Shown here: piece after piece, positions 34,537 to 43,211 of the stretch | How the letters are laid out: the number at the start of each line of letters is the position of its first letter | Numbering within the stretch: the stretch's first letter is position 1 | From: RI-153 sp963752935 | GTDB lineage: Bacteria > Chloroflexota > Anaerolineae > Caldilineales > Caldilineaceae | DNA length: 64,000 nucleotides | Assembly: GCA_963752935.1 (NCBI GenBank) | Contig: CAVWAL010000024.1 | Coordinates: 248,001-312,000, forward strand | Reading direction: 5' to 3' | The notes under the pieces: generated by a model | Told to the model about the DNA's origin: nothing | Seen by the model: the letters and a program-made list of their open reading frames with translations, nothing else | Databases searched by the model: none | Translations under genes and position numbers: made by a program

Positions 34537-35394
34537 TCATCGCTCGTTGCCGCTGGGCATCCGGTGTTCAATCCAGCGCACGAGCAGCGAGAGGGCCACG
34601 GTCATCACCAGGTAGAGGAAGGCGACGACGTTGTACGTCTCGAAAAACTTGAAGGTGCCGGCGGCGTAGACCTTGCCCATCTGGGTGATGTCGGGCACGC
34701 CGAGCACGGAGACCAGGGCCGAGTCTTTGAGCATGGCCACGAAATCGTTGCCCAGCGGCGGCAAAACGCGACGAATGGCCTGGGGCAGGATCACAAAACG
34801 CATGGCCTGCCAGTGGCTCATACCCAGGCTGCGTGCCGCTTCCATCTGTCCTCGCTCGATGCTTTCGATCCCCGCGCGGAAGATTTCGGCGATGAAGGCA
34901 CTGTAGCCGATGACCAGCGCTATGATGGCGCGCGCTGTGAAGTCGAGCCGCCGGATGCTGAATTCCGCCAGCAGGCTGCCCACCCTGTGCAGACCCAGCC
35001 TAACCAACTCTGTGCCGCCCCAGTTGATGGCATCGACGATGACAGGAGCGCCCACAAAGGCCACATAGTAGAGGATGACGAGCATGGGCACGCCGCGCAC
35101 AATTTCGATGTAGAAGGTGCCCACTTCGCGGATGAGGCGGTTGCCCGACAGTCGCATCAGCCCCAAAACCAGCCCGAACAGGACGGCGAAGAAGTAGGCA
35201 ACCAGACAGACGTAGACGGTCACCCACACACCGCGCAGCACGGCGTCGAAGATGACGCGATAGTCGACATCGGTGAGGATCTGCCACAACATCAACAGGC
35301 CGAGCAGAATCGCGGCCAGCAGCCAATCGGGCAGCCGTGCGAAAAAATCGGCGGGTGAGCGGCGGGCACGCGCGGAACGGGCAAGTGTCGTCAT
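34537..35394 (-). CDS. Polar amino acid ABC transporter permease (HisM/GlnP type)
   Basis: 285 residues with an N-terminal cytoplasmic stretch and about six membrane helices. The ATPase-contact loop is EAARSLGMSHWQAMRFVILPQAIRRVLPPLGNDFV, the classical EAA motif, followed by KDSALVSVLGVPDI. TFYIEIVRGVPMLVILYY is the usual N-terminal permease signature. The gene lies 100 bases downstream of a duplicated binding protein on the same strand. No ATPase gene is adjacent; the ATPase at 43212-43997 could serve both systems, as an inference. Confidence 0.9.
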   Translation of the reverse strand: MTTLARSARARRSPADFFARLPDWLLAAILLGLLMLWQILTDVDYRVIFDAVLRGVWVTVYVCLVAYFFAVLFGLVLGLMRLSGNRLIREVGTFYIEIVRGVPMLVILYYVAFVGAPVIVDAINWGGTELVRLGLHRVGSLLAEFSIRRLDFTARAIIALVIGYSAFIAEIFRAGIESIERGQMEAARSLGMSHWQAMRFVILPQAIRRVLPPLGNDFVAMLKDSALVSVLGVPDITQMGKVYAAGTFKFFETYNVVAFLYLVMTVALSLLVRWIEHRMPSGNER

Positions 35395-35421
35395 AGCGAG
35401 GCGGAGGAGAGATTGGTCAAC

Positions 35422-35461
35422 AGAGATCGGGTCGACGAGTCCACTCGTCGACCCGGTCTCT
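35422..35461. repeat. Hairpin between binding protein and permease genes
   Basis: A 19-bp stem with one G-U pair and a 2-base loop (AGAGATCGGGTCGACGAGT with 35443-35461). It is probably a partial terminator that sets binding protein above permease, as is common in such operons. Confidence 0.6.
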
Positions 35462-35494
35462 GCTTCCCGTTTCTACTCCCCCAATCCCTTTCTG

Positions 35495-37162
35495 CTAATT
35501 CGGATTGTAGAGGAAGAACCACTTGGTGTTGAGATAGTCGGTGTAGCCGTCGGCTTGCAGCGTTTCGATAGCGGCGTTGAACGAGTCGACCAGATCGGCA
35601 CTTTGCGGGAAGATGAAGCCGAAATCCTCGGTGGCAAGGGCGTCGCCCACGATCTTCAGCGCATCGGGATTGGCGCCGATGTAGCCACGTGCGCTGGCGG
35701 CATCCACGAGCACAAGGTCTACATCGCCGGCAATGAGCGCCTGCACCATCGCCCCGAAGTCGTCGAAGATGAGGACACGCGGGTTGGCTTCGTCGCCGTC
35801 GAGCACTTCATAGATGGCGGTGTAGAAGCCGGTGCTGCCGGTCTGCGCCGCCACCAGCAGTGATTCGTCGGCAGCGAACTCTGCGGGCGTGGAGAAGCGA
35901 TCCTCGTCGGCGCGCACGAGCATGAACTGCTGGCTCGTCATATAGGGAATCGAGAAATCGACCTGCCCGGCGCGCTCCTCGGTGATGGTGATGCCGTCCA
36001 TGCCCACGTCGAACTGGCCCTGCGAGACGGCCGGAATCATGGCCGACCAGGACGAGACACCCCATTCCACCGTGCAATTGAGGCGACGGCAGATCTCGTT
36101 GACGGCGTCGTACTCCCAGCCACCTTCCATGCCCGTCTGCGGATCCATGGTGCTGAGCGGCGGGTAGTCGTTGGAGGTGACTGCGGCAACGGTGCGGCCA
36201 TCCAGATCGGGCAGTTGATCGTAGATATCTTCGCCGTTGGTGTTGGTCAGGAAGAACCAGCGCGTGTCGAGATAGTCTGTGTAGCCATCGGCCTTCATGG
36301 TTGCCAGCGCGGCGTTGAACGGCTCCACCAGATCCGAGCCGGGTGTGAAGATGAAGCCGAAATCCTCGGTAGCGAGGGCATCGCCCACGATCTTCAGCGC
36401 ATCGGGATTGGCGCCGATGTAGCCACGACCGCTGGCCGCATCCACGAGGACAAGATCCACATCTCCGGCGATCAGCGCCTGAACCACTGCGCCGAAGTCA
36501 TCGAAGACGATCACACGCGGGTTGGCTTCATCGCCGTCGAGGATCTCGTAGATGGCGGTATAGAAGCCGGTGGTGCCGGTCTGTGCGCCCACCAGCAACG
36601 ACTCGTCGGCGGCGAATTCCTCGGGTGTGCTAAAGCGATCCTCGTCGGCGGCGACCAGCATGAACTGCTGGCTCGTCATGTAGGGATCGGAGAAGTCGAT
36701 CTGCTCCTCGCGATCTTCGGTGATGGTGATGCCGTCCATACCCAGATCGTACTGACCCTGAGCCACGGCCGGAATCATGGCTTCCCACGAACTGACACCC
36801 CATTCCACCGTGCAGTTGAGGCGACGGCAGATCTCGTTGACGGCGTCATACTCCCAGCCGCCTTCCTCGCCGGTCAGCGGATCGACGAAATTGAGGGGCA
36901 GATAGCTGTTCGAGGTGACGACAGAGACGGCGCGCCCATCCAGGTCGGGCAGATCGCGGTAGACGATGTTGGCGATGCCCTTGTCGGCGACGGCGTCGAC
37001 CTGCGATGTGGTTGCCGCCGTCGATGTCGATTCTTCGGCCGGCGTTGCTGTGCTTCCGGCAGGGGTCTCTGGCGCAATCGGCGCAGCGCAGGCGCTGATC
37101 ATCAGCCCCAGGATCAAAAGAAAAAAGAGGAAAGGATAGAAGCGAGATCGATTGTTTGTCAT
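35495..37162 (-). CDS. Amino acid ABC transporter binding lipoprotein with tandemly duplicated domain
   Basis: 555 residues from ATG 37162; an upstream in-frame extension runs through repeat DNA and is rejected. The lipoprotein signal ends LGLMISAC (Cys25). A Thr/Ser/Ala linker (~27-60) leads to two complete family-3 solute-binding domains, about residues 71-316 and 317-555, with a period of 246 residues (738 bases). The units are nearly identical over long stretches (GGWEYDAVNEICRRLNC, QGQYDLGMDGITITED versus QGQFDVGMDGITITEE). Each has the full two-lobe domain, so both may bind ligand. Most family members have one domain. It is in an operon with the permease. Confidence 0.9.
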   Translation of the reverse strand: MTNNRSRFYPFLFFLLILGLMISACAAPIAPETPAGSTATPAEESTSTAATTSQVDAVADKGIANIVYRDLPDLDGRAVSVVTSNSYLPLNFVDPLTGEEGGWEYDAVNEICRRLNCTVEWGVSSWEAMIPAVAQGQYDLGMDGITITEDREEQIDFSDPYMTSQQFMLVAADEDRFSTPEEFAADESLLVGAQTGTTGFYTAIYEILDGDEANPRVIVFDDFGAVVQALIAGDVDLVLVDAASGRGYIGANPDALKIVGDALATEDFGFIFTPGSDLVEPFNAALATMKADGYTDYLDTRWFFLTNTNGEDIYDQLPDLDGRTVAAVTSNDYPPLSTMDPQTGMEGGWEYDAVNEICRRLNCTVEWGVSSWSAMIPAVSQGQFDVGMDGITITEERAGQVDFSIPYMTSQQFMLVRADEDRFSTPAEFAADESLLVAAQTGSTGFYTAIYEVLDGDEANPRVLIFDDFGAMVQALIAGDVDLVLVDAASARGYIGANPDALKIVGDALATEDFGFIFPQSADLVDSFNAAIETLQADGYTDYLNTKWFFLYNPN

Positions 37163-37321
37163 GGCTTTCTCCACTCGGGTGGTTAAGACGGTGTGATTCT
37201 GTGCAAATCGTATCGTAGCGGGGGAGCTTTGGCAAAAAGAGGAGACCGGGGGCTGGGGCATAGGCGTTAAGATAAGCAAGTGCCGGGGCCTTCCCTCCTG
37301 GCGCACGTCCATACGGGAATA

Positions 37322-37397
37322 GCCACAGAGAACACAAAGAACACATAGATAGGGACGTTTCGCTCTTCTTCTTTGCGTTCTTTGTGTTCTTTGTGGC
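37322..37397. repeat. Inverted repeat element with ACAAAGAA iterations
   Basis: Left arm GCCACAGAGAACACAAAG (37322 on) and right arm ending CTTTGTGTTCTTTGTGGC (37397) are nearly complementary, with about 17 bases between. The arms repeat the unit ACAAAGAA. Translated fragments of such elements often appear as false genes (QRTQRTQR). The rest of 37163-37531 shows no gene. Confidence 0.65.
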
Positions 37398-37531
37398 CAA
37401 TTCTCCTGTCCGCACACGAGGATGCAGGGGGCGTGGGACACGGGCGTCTAGATAATTTTTGTTAGCTTAACGCTCATGGGGGGCTGGGGATCGGGGTGTG
37501 TGTCTACGACACGAGCGTCGGTCGTCCGCGC

Positions 37532-39175
37532 CTATGCCGGGCGCAGTAGATCGCCCTCCATCACGACTTTTTGCGAGAGCGTCTTGTACCCCACCTCATC
37601 GAAGAGGACGGTGATCTTGTCGCCTTCGTAGCGCATGACCAGCCCTTCGCCCCATTTGGGGTGGCTGACGCTGCTGTTGAGCGGAAAGGGACGCTCTCCG
37701 CTGTCGTCGATGACAATGTTGCCCGCGTCGCAATTGTCGCAGGCATCACAAGGATCAGCGTAGGCTTCGCCAAAATAGTTGAGCAGATATTCGCGGCGGC
37801 AGTCGTTCAATTCGGCGTACTGGCGCATCATCTCAATGCGCGAGGCTTCGATCTGGCGGCGGCGTTCCTGCGCGTGCATCGTCTCGGCGACAGCGTCACT
37901 CCCGTTGCCCGCCCACAGGATAGCATCGTCATCTTGGCGGCGGATAGCGCCCAGGCTCTGCAAATTAGTGAGGATCGACTTCAGCTTGCCGTTGCCGATC
38001 TGGCTCTTCTCCGCCAGCGCGGGGATCTCCACCGGCTTCCGCCGCCTCTTGAGCAGCGCCACCACCGCGCTCACCTCCTCCTCATCGTATTGGCCCCCGC
38101 CCGCGAAGTAGCGGCGGATGCCCAGATCCTCGGCGCGGTAGAAGAGGAGCGCCTCCGCTGCCTCGCCGTCGCGGCCCGCCCGCCCGATCTCCTGATAATA
38201 GGCGTCCACCGAGCCGGGGATGTCGTAGTGGTAGACAAAGCGCACGTCGGGCTTGTCGATGCCCATGCCGAAGGCGGTGGTGGCAACGATCACCTCGACG
38301 CCGTTGGCCATGAACGCATCGTGGATCTCTTCCCGATCCACCTTTGCCAGCCCGGCGTGATAGTGGACGGCGCGCACGCCCCGGTCGGCCAGGGCTGCGG
38401 CCAATTCCTCGACTCGACGACGGGTCGCAGCGTAGACGATGCCAGGTTTGGCTGCCCCAACCACCCGTTCGATCAAGCGTTCCTGTTTTTGGCTTTCGTC
38501 CTTGAAGCGTTCGACGCCGAGCCAGATGTTGGGGCGATCAAAGCCGTGGACAATCACATTCGGCTTGCGCATCCCCAGCGCCGTGATGATCTCCTCGCGC
38601 ACGGGCGGCGAAGCGGTCGCCGTCAACGCCAAAACGGGGGGATGCCCCAGCTCCTCGATGACCGCGCCCAATTTTAGATAATCCGGGCGGAAATCGTGTC
38701 CCCATTCGCTGATACAGTGGGCTTCGTCCACCACAAAGAGCGACACGTTGGTCGCTTTGAGATCTTCGAGGATCCGCTCGTTCTTGAACTGTTCCGGCGC
38801 CAGAAAGAGGAATTCCAACTCTTCGGCCTGTAATTTGGCGAAGGTTTCGGCCTTGGCCGCGGCGCGCAGCGAGGAATTGATGGCGGCAGCATCCCCCAAT
38901 TCGAGGGTGTCAATCGCGCCGACCTGATTGTATTGCAGGGCAATGAGCGGAGAAACGACGACAGTTGTGCCGGGGATAATGTACGCCGCAATCTGGTAGA
39001 TGGCCGATTTGCCTGATCCGGTCGGCATGACGATTAAAGTATCCTTGCCGCCGGTGATCGAGCGAATGGCGTCTGCCTGCACAGGATAGAGCGATTCAAA
39101 ACCGACGCGCCGGCGGGCAATCTCTTCAATTTCACGCTTGCTGACCAAAGTGGACCTTTCCGGTAAATTCGACAC
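37532..39175 (-). CDS. recQ: RecQ-family DNA helicase
   Basis: A 3'-5' DNA helicase for recombination and fork repair. The 547 residues include motif I MPTGSGKS (~50-57), motif II VVDEAHCISEWGHDFRPDY, motif III ALTATASPPV, and motifs V-VI TTAFGMGIDKPDVRFVYHYDIP and QEIGRAGRDG. A zinc-binding RQC region (RREYLLNYFGEAYADPCDACDNC) follows. In place of an HRDC domain the C-terminus has a small beta module (VSHPKWGEGLVMRYEGDKITVLFDEVGYKTL), which resembles DUF3553. It appears to be a single gene. Confidence 0.93.
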   Translation of the reverse strand: MSNLPERSTLVSKREIEEIARRRVGFESLYPVQADAIRSITGGKDTLIVMPTGSGKSAIYQIAAYIIPGTTVVVSPLIALQYNQVGAIDTLELGDAAAINSSLRAAAKAETFAKLQAEELEFLFLAPEQFKNERILEDLKATNVSLFVVDEAHCISEWGHDFRPDYLKLGAVIEELGHPPVLALTATASPPVREEIITALGMRKPNVIVHGFDRPNIWLGVERFKDESQKQERLIERVVGAAKPGIVYAATRRRVEELAAALADRGVRAVHYHAGLAKVDREEIHDAFMANGVEVIVATTAFGMGIDKPDVRFVYHYDIPGSVDAYYQEIGRAGRDGEAAEALLFYRAEDLGIRRYFAGGGQYDEEEVSAVVALLKRRRKPVEIPALAEKSQIGNGKLKSILTNLQSLGAIRRQDDDAILWAGNGSDAVAETMHAQERRRQIEASRIEMMRQYAELNDCRREYLLNYFGEAYADPCDACDNCDAGNIVIDDSGERPFPLNSSVSHPKWGEGLVMRYEGDKITVLFDEVGYKTLSQKVVMEGDLLRPA

Positions 39176-39324
39176 GTAGGCCGATTCTACACCAGGTCCC
39201 CGCGGCGGATGGACACAACTTAGGACATAGATTGGAGAAGGTTACCCCTCTGAAAGTCCATCATCCCATCCTCTCTATCCGTCTCCATCTGTGCAATCTG
39301 CGTTCGCTCTCTCCCTCTCTGTTC

Positions 39325-40374
39325 TCACCCCGCGAAGCGCACACCTAATTTCACCGCGTTCGACGGGTCGTGGTAGACGCGCAGGAAGCCGTCGGCGGCC
39401 TCCTCGAAGGGGACGATGGGATCGACGATGCCGTTGGAGGTGAGCCAACCCCGCTCGAAGAAGCCGAGGACCGTCCGCTCCAGCCGGTCGAGATCCCAGA
39501 GCGGATGCTGGCGCGTGGGGTTGTCCCACACGGGCATACTGCTGATCAATTCCAGCCGATTGTGATGCCACTCTGCACCAAAGGGGACATGGCTGTGATC
39601 GCCCTTGTAATAGCCCAACGTGACGATACGGGCGCATTGCTGCACCGAGCGCATGGCGTCGTAGAGGGCACGATAGTTGCCGCTGGCCTCGATGGCGACA
39701 TCCGCGCCCTGGCCCAAAATGCGGCGGATCTCCAGCCCGGTGTCGGCATTGGTGGGATCGATGGTGTGATGTGCGCCCAACGCTTCGGCCAGGGCGCGGC
39801 GTTTGGGCAGCGGATCCACGGCGATGACGTTGAGACAGCCGGCGCGCGCCATCAACTGCACCACAAACAGCCCAATCGCACCCAGGCCGGTGACCACGGC
39901 ATTGTCCCCCAGGGTGATGCGCGCATCGCGCAGGGCGGCGTAGGCATAGAGCGCCGGATCAAGGCAGACCGCATCTTCGGGCGAGACGGTGGGCGGCAAC
40001 GGGTGGATCTCGGCGGCGGCTTTGGTGACGGTTTCGGCAATGGGCGCATAGCCGTAGACGCGGTCGCCGGGCTTGAACGCGTCCACGGCGCTGCCGGTCT
40101 CGCTGACCGTGCCCACCGTCATGTTGCCCACGAACTGGCCCAACAGACCGCCGGGTTGTGCGTCAGGCGCATCCTTCTTTACGAAAAGACGTTGTTGCGG
40201 ATCGAAGCGCTGATCTTGAAAGGGCGATTCCCCGCTGAAGAGGTGAAAGATGGTGCCATGTTTGATGGCGGCAAACTCGCTGCGAAAGCGCACCTGATCC
40301 GGCTGAAGTGGGCCATCGGCATACTCGGCCAGGATGACGTGCTGCGGCTGATCGACGTAGAGTCCACGCGGCAT
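39325..40374 (-). CDS. Medium-chain dehydrogenase lacking the usual zinc ligands
   Basis: 349 residues with a GroES-like N-terminal domain and a Rossmann domain (GLGAIGLFVVQLMARAG, ~residue 165-181; acidic IAVDPLPKR next). The family's catalytic GHExxG motif is replaced by GNMTVGTV, and no structural four-cysteine loop is seen, so zinc-independent NAD(P)-linked oxidation of a sugar or polyol is more likely than classical alcohol dehydrogenase activity. It follows a Gfo/Idh/MocA oxidoreductase and a phytanoyl-CoA dioxygenase-like enzyme in the same direction, which fits a three-gene catabolic unit. Confidence 0.8.
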   Translation of the reverse strand: MPRGLYVDQPQHVILAEYADGPLQPDQVRFRSEFAAIKHGTIFHLFSGESPFQDQRFDPQQRLFVKKDAPDAQPGGLLGQFVGNMTVGTVSETGSAVDAFKPGDRVYGYAPIAETVTKAAAEIHPLPPTVSPEDAVCLDPALYAYAALRDARITLGDNAVVTGLGAIGLFVVQLMARAGCLNVIAVDPLPKRRALAEALGAHHTIDPTNADTGLEIRRILGQGADVAIEASGNYRALYDAMRSVQQCARIVTLGYYKGDHSHVPFGAEWHHNRLELISSMPVWDNPTRQHPLWDLDRLERTVLGFFERGWLTSNGIVDPIVPFEEAADGFLRVYHDPSNAVKLGVRFAG

Positions 40375-40432
40375 AAGTGCCTCCGGGAAGGATGAATGAA
40401 GAATGATGGTCAGGTAGGCAGGTACTCACACA

Positions 40433-41464
40433 TTATCCAATTACTTCGCTAACTTCGATCTCACGCCCTGCTTTCCCCGAACGGTAAATGGCTTCGAGCA
40501 TCGCCATGAGGAGGACACCCTGGTGGGCGCTGGTGCGGGTTTCGCCACCGGTGCGCACCGCTTCGTTGAAGTCTTTCGCCATCGCCACAAACGATGCGGC
40601 CTGACCGCGCGCAAACTTCGGGGAGAGGGTGGCGGCGCCTTCCGTGCCGACGGTGTAGAGGTCCAGGGTGTCATCGTCGAGGCGGGCCCCCCCTTTGGTT
40701 CCGTAAATATACACATCCTGGATGTCTTTGGGTTGGGCCAGCACCCAGGCGGCTTCCACATGCAGGCTGTGCCCGTCCTCAAAACGGATGAGGGCAAAGG
40801 TGCTGTCATCGGTGCCGGTGAGTTCGGGGAACTTGTTAAAGACCGAGCCGGAGACGGTTACCGGTTTGGGGTTGCCCATGAGGAACCACGCCTGATCGAG
40901 CACATGGATGCCGATGTCGATGAGTGCGCCGCCGCCGGCGCGCAGCGGATCAACGAACCAGCCACCCACGCCTGACGGCACGCCCCATGTGCGTGTCCAC
41001 ACGGCGCGCGCGTGATAGACTTCGCCCAACTTGCCGTCAGCGATGCGTTCGGCCAAACGGTCTGTGGTCGGATTGTAGCGGCGGCGTGTGGCGTAGCCGA
41101 GGACGAGTCCTTGGGCGGCGGCGACGTCGGCCATTTCTTTGGCCTCGGCGGTGTTGACGGCAGGCGGCTTCTCGCAGAAGACGTGTTTACCCGCCTTCAA
41201 CGCTGCAATCGTGGACGGTTTGTGCAGGTGATTGGGCAGCGCGATCACCACCGCATCCAGATCTGGATCGGCGACGAGATCGCGGTAATCGCTGTACTGC
41301 TTGGGCACGTGATAGCGAGCGGCAAACGCCTCACGGCGTTCCGTTTCCAGATCGGCGATGGCGGTCACATGTGCACCGCCGCTGGCCGAAAAGCCCTCAG
41401 TGTGCCGTTCACCGGGCCAGCCGGCGCCGATAATGCCAATCCGAAGGGGAGATTGCGGGGACAT
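40433..41464 (-). CDS. Gfo/Idh/MocA family oxidoreductase
   Basis: 343 residues. The N-terminal Rossmann fold starts RIGIIGAGWPGERHTEGF, then TAIADLETERREAF. The conserved EKP motif is in AGKHVFCEKPPAVNTAEAKEM, where the lysine is catalytic. The C-terminal alpha/beta sheet domain has LIDIGIHVLDQAWFLMGNP, with the family D-x-x-x-H. Members oxidise or epimerise sugars and inositols with NAD(P). The intergenic gaps to its neighbours are 39 and 58 bases, so one operon is likely. Confidence 0.93.
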   Translation of the reverse strand: MSPQSPLRIGIIGAGWPGERHTEGFSASGGAHVTAIADLETERREAFAARYHVPKQYSDYRDLVADPDLDAVVIALPNHLHKPSTIAALKAGKHVFCEKPPAVNTAEAKEMADVAAAQGLVLGYATRRRYNPTTDRLAERIADGKLGEVYHARAVWTRTWGVPSGVGGWFVDPLRAGGGALIDIGIHVLDQAWFLMGNPKPVTVSGSVFNKFPELTGTDDSTFALIRFEDGHSLHVEAAWVLAQPKDIQDVYIYGTKGGARLDDDTLDLYTVGTEGAATLSPKFARGQAASFVAMAKDFNEAVRTGGETRTSAHQGVLLMAMLEAIYRSGKAGREIEVSEVIG

Positions 41465-41503
41465 AGAGTTCTCCTTATGAGTGAAGAGCGGTGATCTTGA
41501 GGT

Positions 41504-42403
41504 TTACAACATGTCGTCCAGCGACCAATGATTCTGCCAGCGCTGGTCGATTTCCTCGCGGACGAGTTGGTAGCGGATGTCGGTGGAGAGGCGCATGCGG
41601 CCTTCGTCGCTCTCGTTGACGGTGGCGGCGTGGATCATGTAGGCGCTGTGCACCATCATGTCGCCGGCCTCGAAGTCGGCGATGAGCCAGCGGCTGCCCA
41701 TGCGTTCGGCCAACGTGGGCAGATCCTTGCTCAGCCAGCCGCCCTGCGCCATGTTCTTATTATAGGCGCTGATGCGTTCCTCTGGGGAAAGATCGGCGCT
41801 TTTGGCGCGGAATTCGGCTTCCATCTCCCGGCCCCACCGGTCTGAGCCTTCGAGGTAGACCAGCCCGCCCATTTCTACCGGAATATCGCCAATCGGGATC
41901 CAACTGGTGCAGACGCTGTCGGTGCCGCCGCGCAGATAGGTGAGATCATAGTGGGCGCCGGTGCAGTTGGCCTCGTGCGGGCGCGTGTAGCGCACGATCT
42001 TGCGTTTGTGCAGGTAGACCGGCCCACCCAGGAACTTTTCGTAGAACTGCCAGATGCGCGGGGCAAAGCAGAACGACTCGTAAGCCGCCCAACGCACCGC
42101 CTCCATGAGCAGTTTGCGCGCCTGATCACGGTTCTCGTTGCCGCTGTAGACGCCGTCTACGGGATCAGTGCCATCAGCCAGCAGACCAATTTCGCCAAAA
42201 GCGGAGAAGAACCGGCGGCGGAAGGCCAGCACCTCGTCGCGATCCAGAAAGTGCTTGAGCCACAGATAGCCCTGGGCGCGGTACTGGGCGCGCAGATCCT
42301 CGATCGAGGCGGACGGGTCGGATGGCCGGAGCCGTCCCAGGATTTGGGGCGCCAGCGTGAATCCGTTGCTGACCAGAGGGCGTTCTAATGTGGGGGTAGT
42401 CAT
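41504..42403 (-). CDS. Phytanoyl-CoA dioxygenase family protein
   Basis: 299 residues from ATG 42403, with AAGGA upstream. A jelly-roll Fe(II)/2-oxoglutarate dioxygenase: the metal motif HxD is in GAHYDLTYLRGG (~residue 146), the distal His is in HSAYMIHAATVNES, and the 2-oxoglutarate-binding Arg is in GRMRLSTDIRYQ. Such enzymes in sugar-oxidation clusters are common in Chloroflexota and Planctomycetota, and their substrates are mostly unknown. It is first in the three-gene unit with Gfo/Idh/MocA and the dehydrogenase. Confidence 0.85.
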   Translation of the reverse strand: MTTPTLERPLVSNGFTLAPQILGRLRPSDPSASIEDLRAQYRAQGYLWLKHFLDRDEVLAFRRRFFSAFGEIGLLADGTDPVDGVYSGNENRDQARKLLMEAVRWAAYESFCFAPRIWQFYEKFLGGPVYLHKRKIVRYTRPHEANCTGAHYDLTYLRGGTDSVCTSWIPIGDIPVEMGGLVYLEGSDRWGREMEAEFRAKSADLSPEERISAYNKNMAQGGWLSKDLPTLAERMGSRWLIADFEAGDMMVHSAYMIHAATVNESDEGRMRLSTDIRYQLVREEIDQRWQNHWSLDDML

Positions 42404-42435
42404 GTTGCTATCCTTATCAAGGTTAACCGTCAATT

Positions 42436-42867
42436 CTAGAAATCGTCAGTCACCGACCAGTCCACGATCATGAGATCCTGGAAATGGGCGAAGTCGGACA
42501 GGTTGTTCGTCACCACTATGAGTCGGTTCACAGCGGCAATGGCGGCGATCTGTCCGTCTACGAAGGGTGGCGTCTTACCCAAATTGTCAAGTCGTACCCG
42601 TTCGGCCGCATGCCAACGCGCTGCCGCCGCATCGTAAGCCAAGATCGGGATGGAGGGCAACACAACCTCGTCCAGGTAATATTCAATTGCACTGCGTTGC
42701 TTCGACGGCAGCAGACGCCGGTAACCATATTGAAGCTCGTGCCAAACGACAGTAGCTGTGGCGATCTCCTGCCTGTGTGCTTGCAGGCGCGCCATCACAC
42801 GTTGGTTGGGACTTGCCTTCAACGGAACGGAGATGATATTCGTGTCGAGCAGGTACTTCAGACTCAC
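42436..42867 (-). CDS. vapC: PIN-domain toxin (VapC family)
   Basis: Putative ribonuclease toxin, 143 residues. The acidic PIN residues are visible: D8 in YLLDTNIIS, Glu in VVWHELQYGY (~44), Asp in FVDGQIAAIAA (~103), and Asp in TNNLSDFAHF (~125). The start overlaps the antitoxin stop by four bases (ATGA), a normal coupled toxin-antitoxin layout. Confidence 0.92.
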   Translation of the reverse strand: MSLKYLLDTNIISVPLKASPNQRVMARLQAHRQEIATATVVWHELQYGYRRLLPSKQRSAIEYYLDEVVLPSIPILAYDAAAARWHAAERVRLDNLGKTPPFVDGQIAAIAAVNRLIVVTNNLSDFAHFQDLMIVDWSVTDDF

Positions 42868-43142
42868 AGCTCTACCTCACGCCCTGGTGATGTATCGCGT
42901 GGGGGAGGAAAGTCATCCGCTTCGCTCAAGCCATAGATCTCCGGATCAAACTTTTCACGAAAAACCTCGTAGGCAGACCAAAACGACGTTTCTTTGGCGG
43001 TCAAGCGCCGATATTCCTCAATAGAAAGAACCACAGCCACGGGTTTCCCGCGCCGGGTCACCTCGACGAGCTTATCTGTTTCGACATCACGGATCAGAGA
43101 GGTAAATTGATCTCTTGCTTCTGCGATAGATAGTTGTTTCAC
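42864..43142 (-). CDS. Phd/YefM-type antitoxin
   Basis: 92 residues. The N-terminal DNA-binding part is typical: MKQLSIAEARDQFTSLIRDVE, then VEVTRRGKPVAVVLSIEEYRRL. The C-terminal ~40 residues are acidic and probably fold on the toxin. It should repress its own operon through the palindrome just upstream. Confidence 0.92.
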   Translation of the reverse strand: MKQLSIAEARDQFTSLIRDVETDKLVEVTRRGKPVAVVLSIEEYRRLTAKETSFWSAYEVFREKFDPEIYGLSEADDFPPPRDTSPGREVEL

Positions 43143-43159
43143 CGCGGACCTCCATTATG

Positions 43160-43203
43160 GCCATCTATATGGCTATCTTACAGACCGCAGAGTCACTTGT
43201 CAA
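43160..43203 (-). promoter_or_regulatory. Toxin-antitoxin promoter and operator
   Basis: On the minus strand: TTGACA (43203-43198), 17-base spacer, TAAGAT (43180-43175). The palindrome GCCAT-ATAG-ATGGC (43173-43160) covers the likely transcription start, ideal for repression by the antitoxin-toxin complex. GGAGG for the antitoxin follows directly. Confidence 0.75.
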
Positions 43204-43211
43204 CGGCTATC

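Noticed and set aside
34489..35358. 289-codon open frame on the plus strand
   Set aside because: Reverse of the permease gene; highly charged with no hydrophobic core.
37163..37441. N-terminal extension of the duplicated binding protein
   Set aside because: The extension translates the ACAAAGAA repeat element, and a clear lipoprotein signal starts at 37162.
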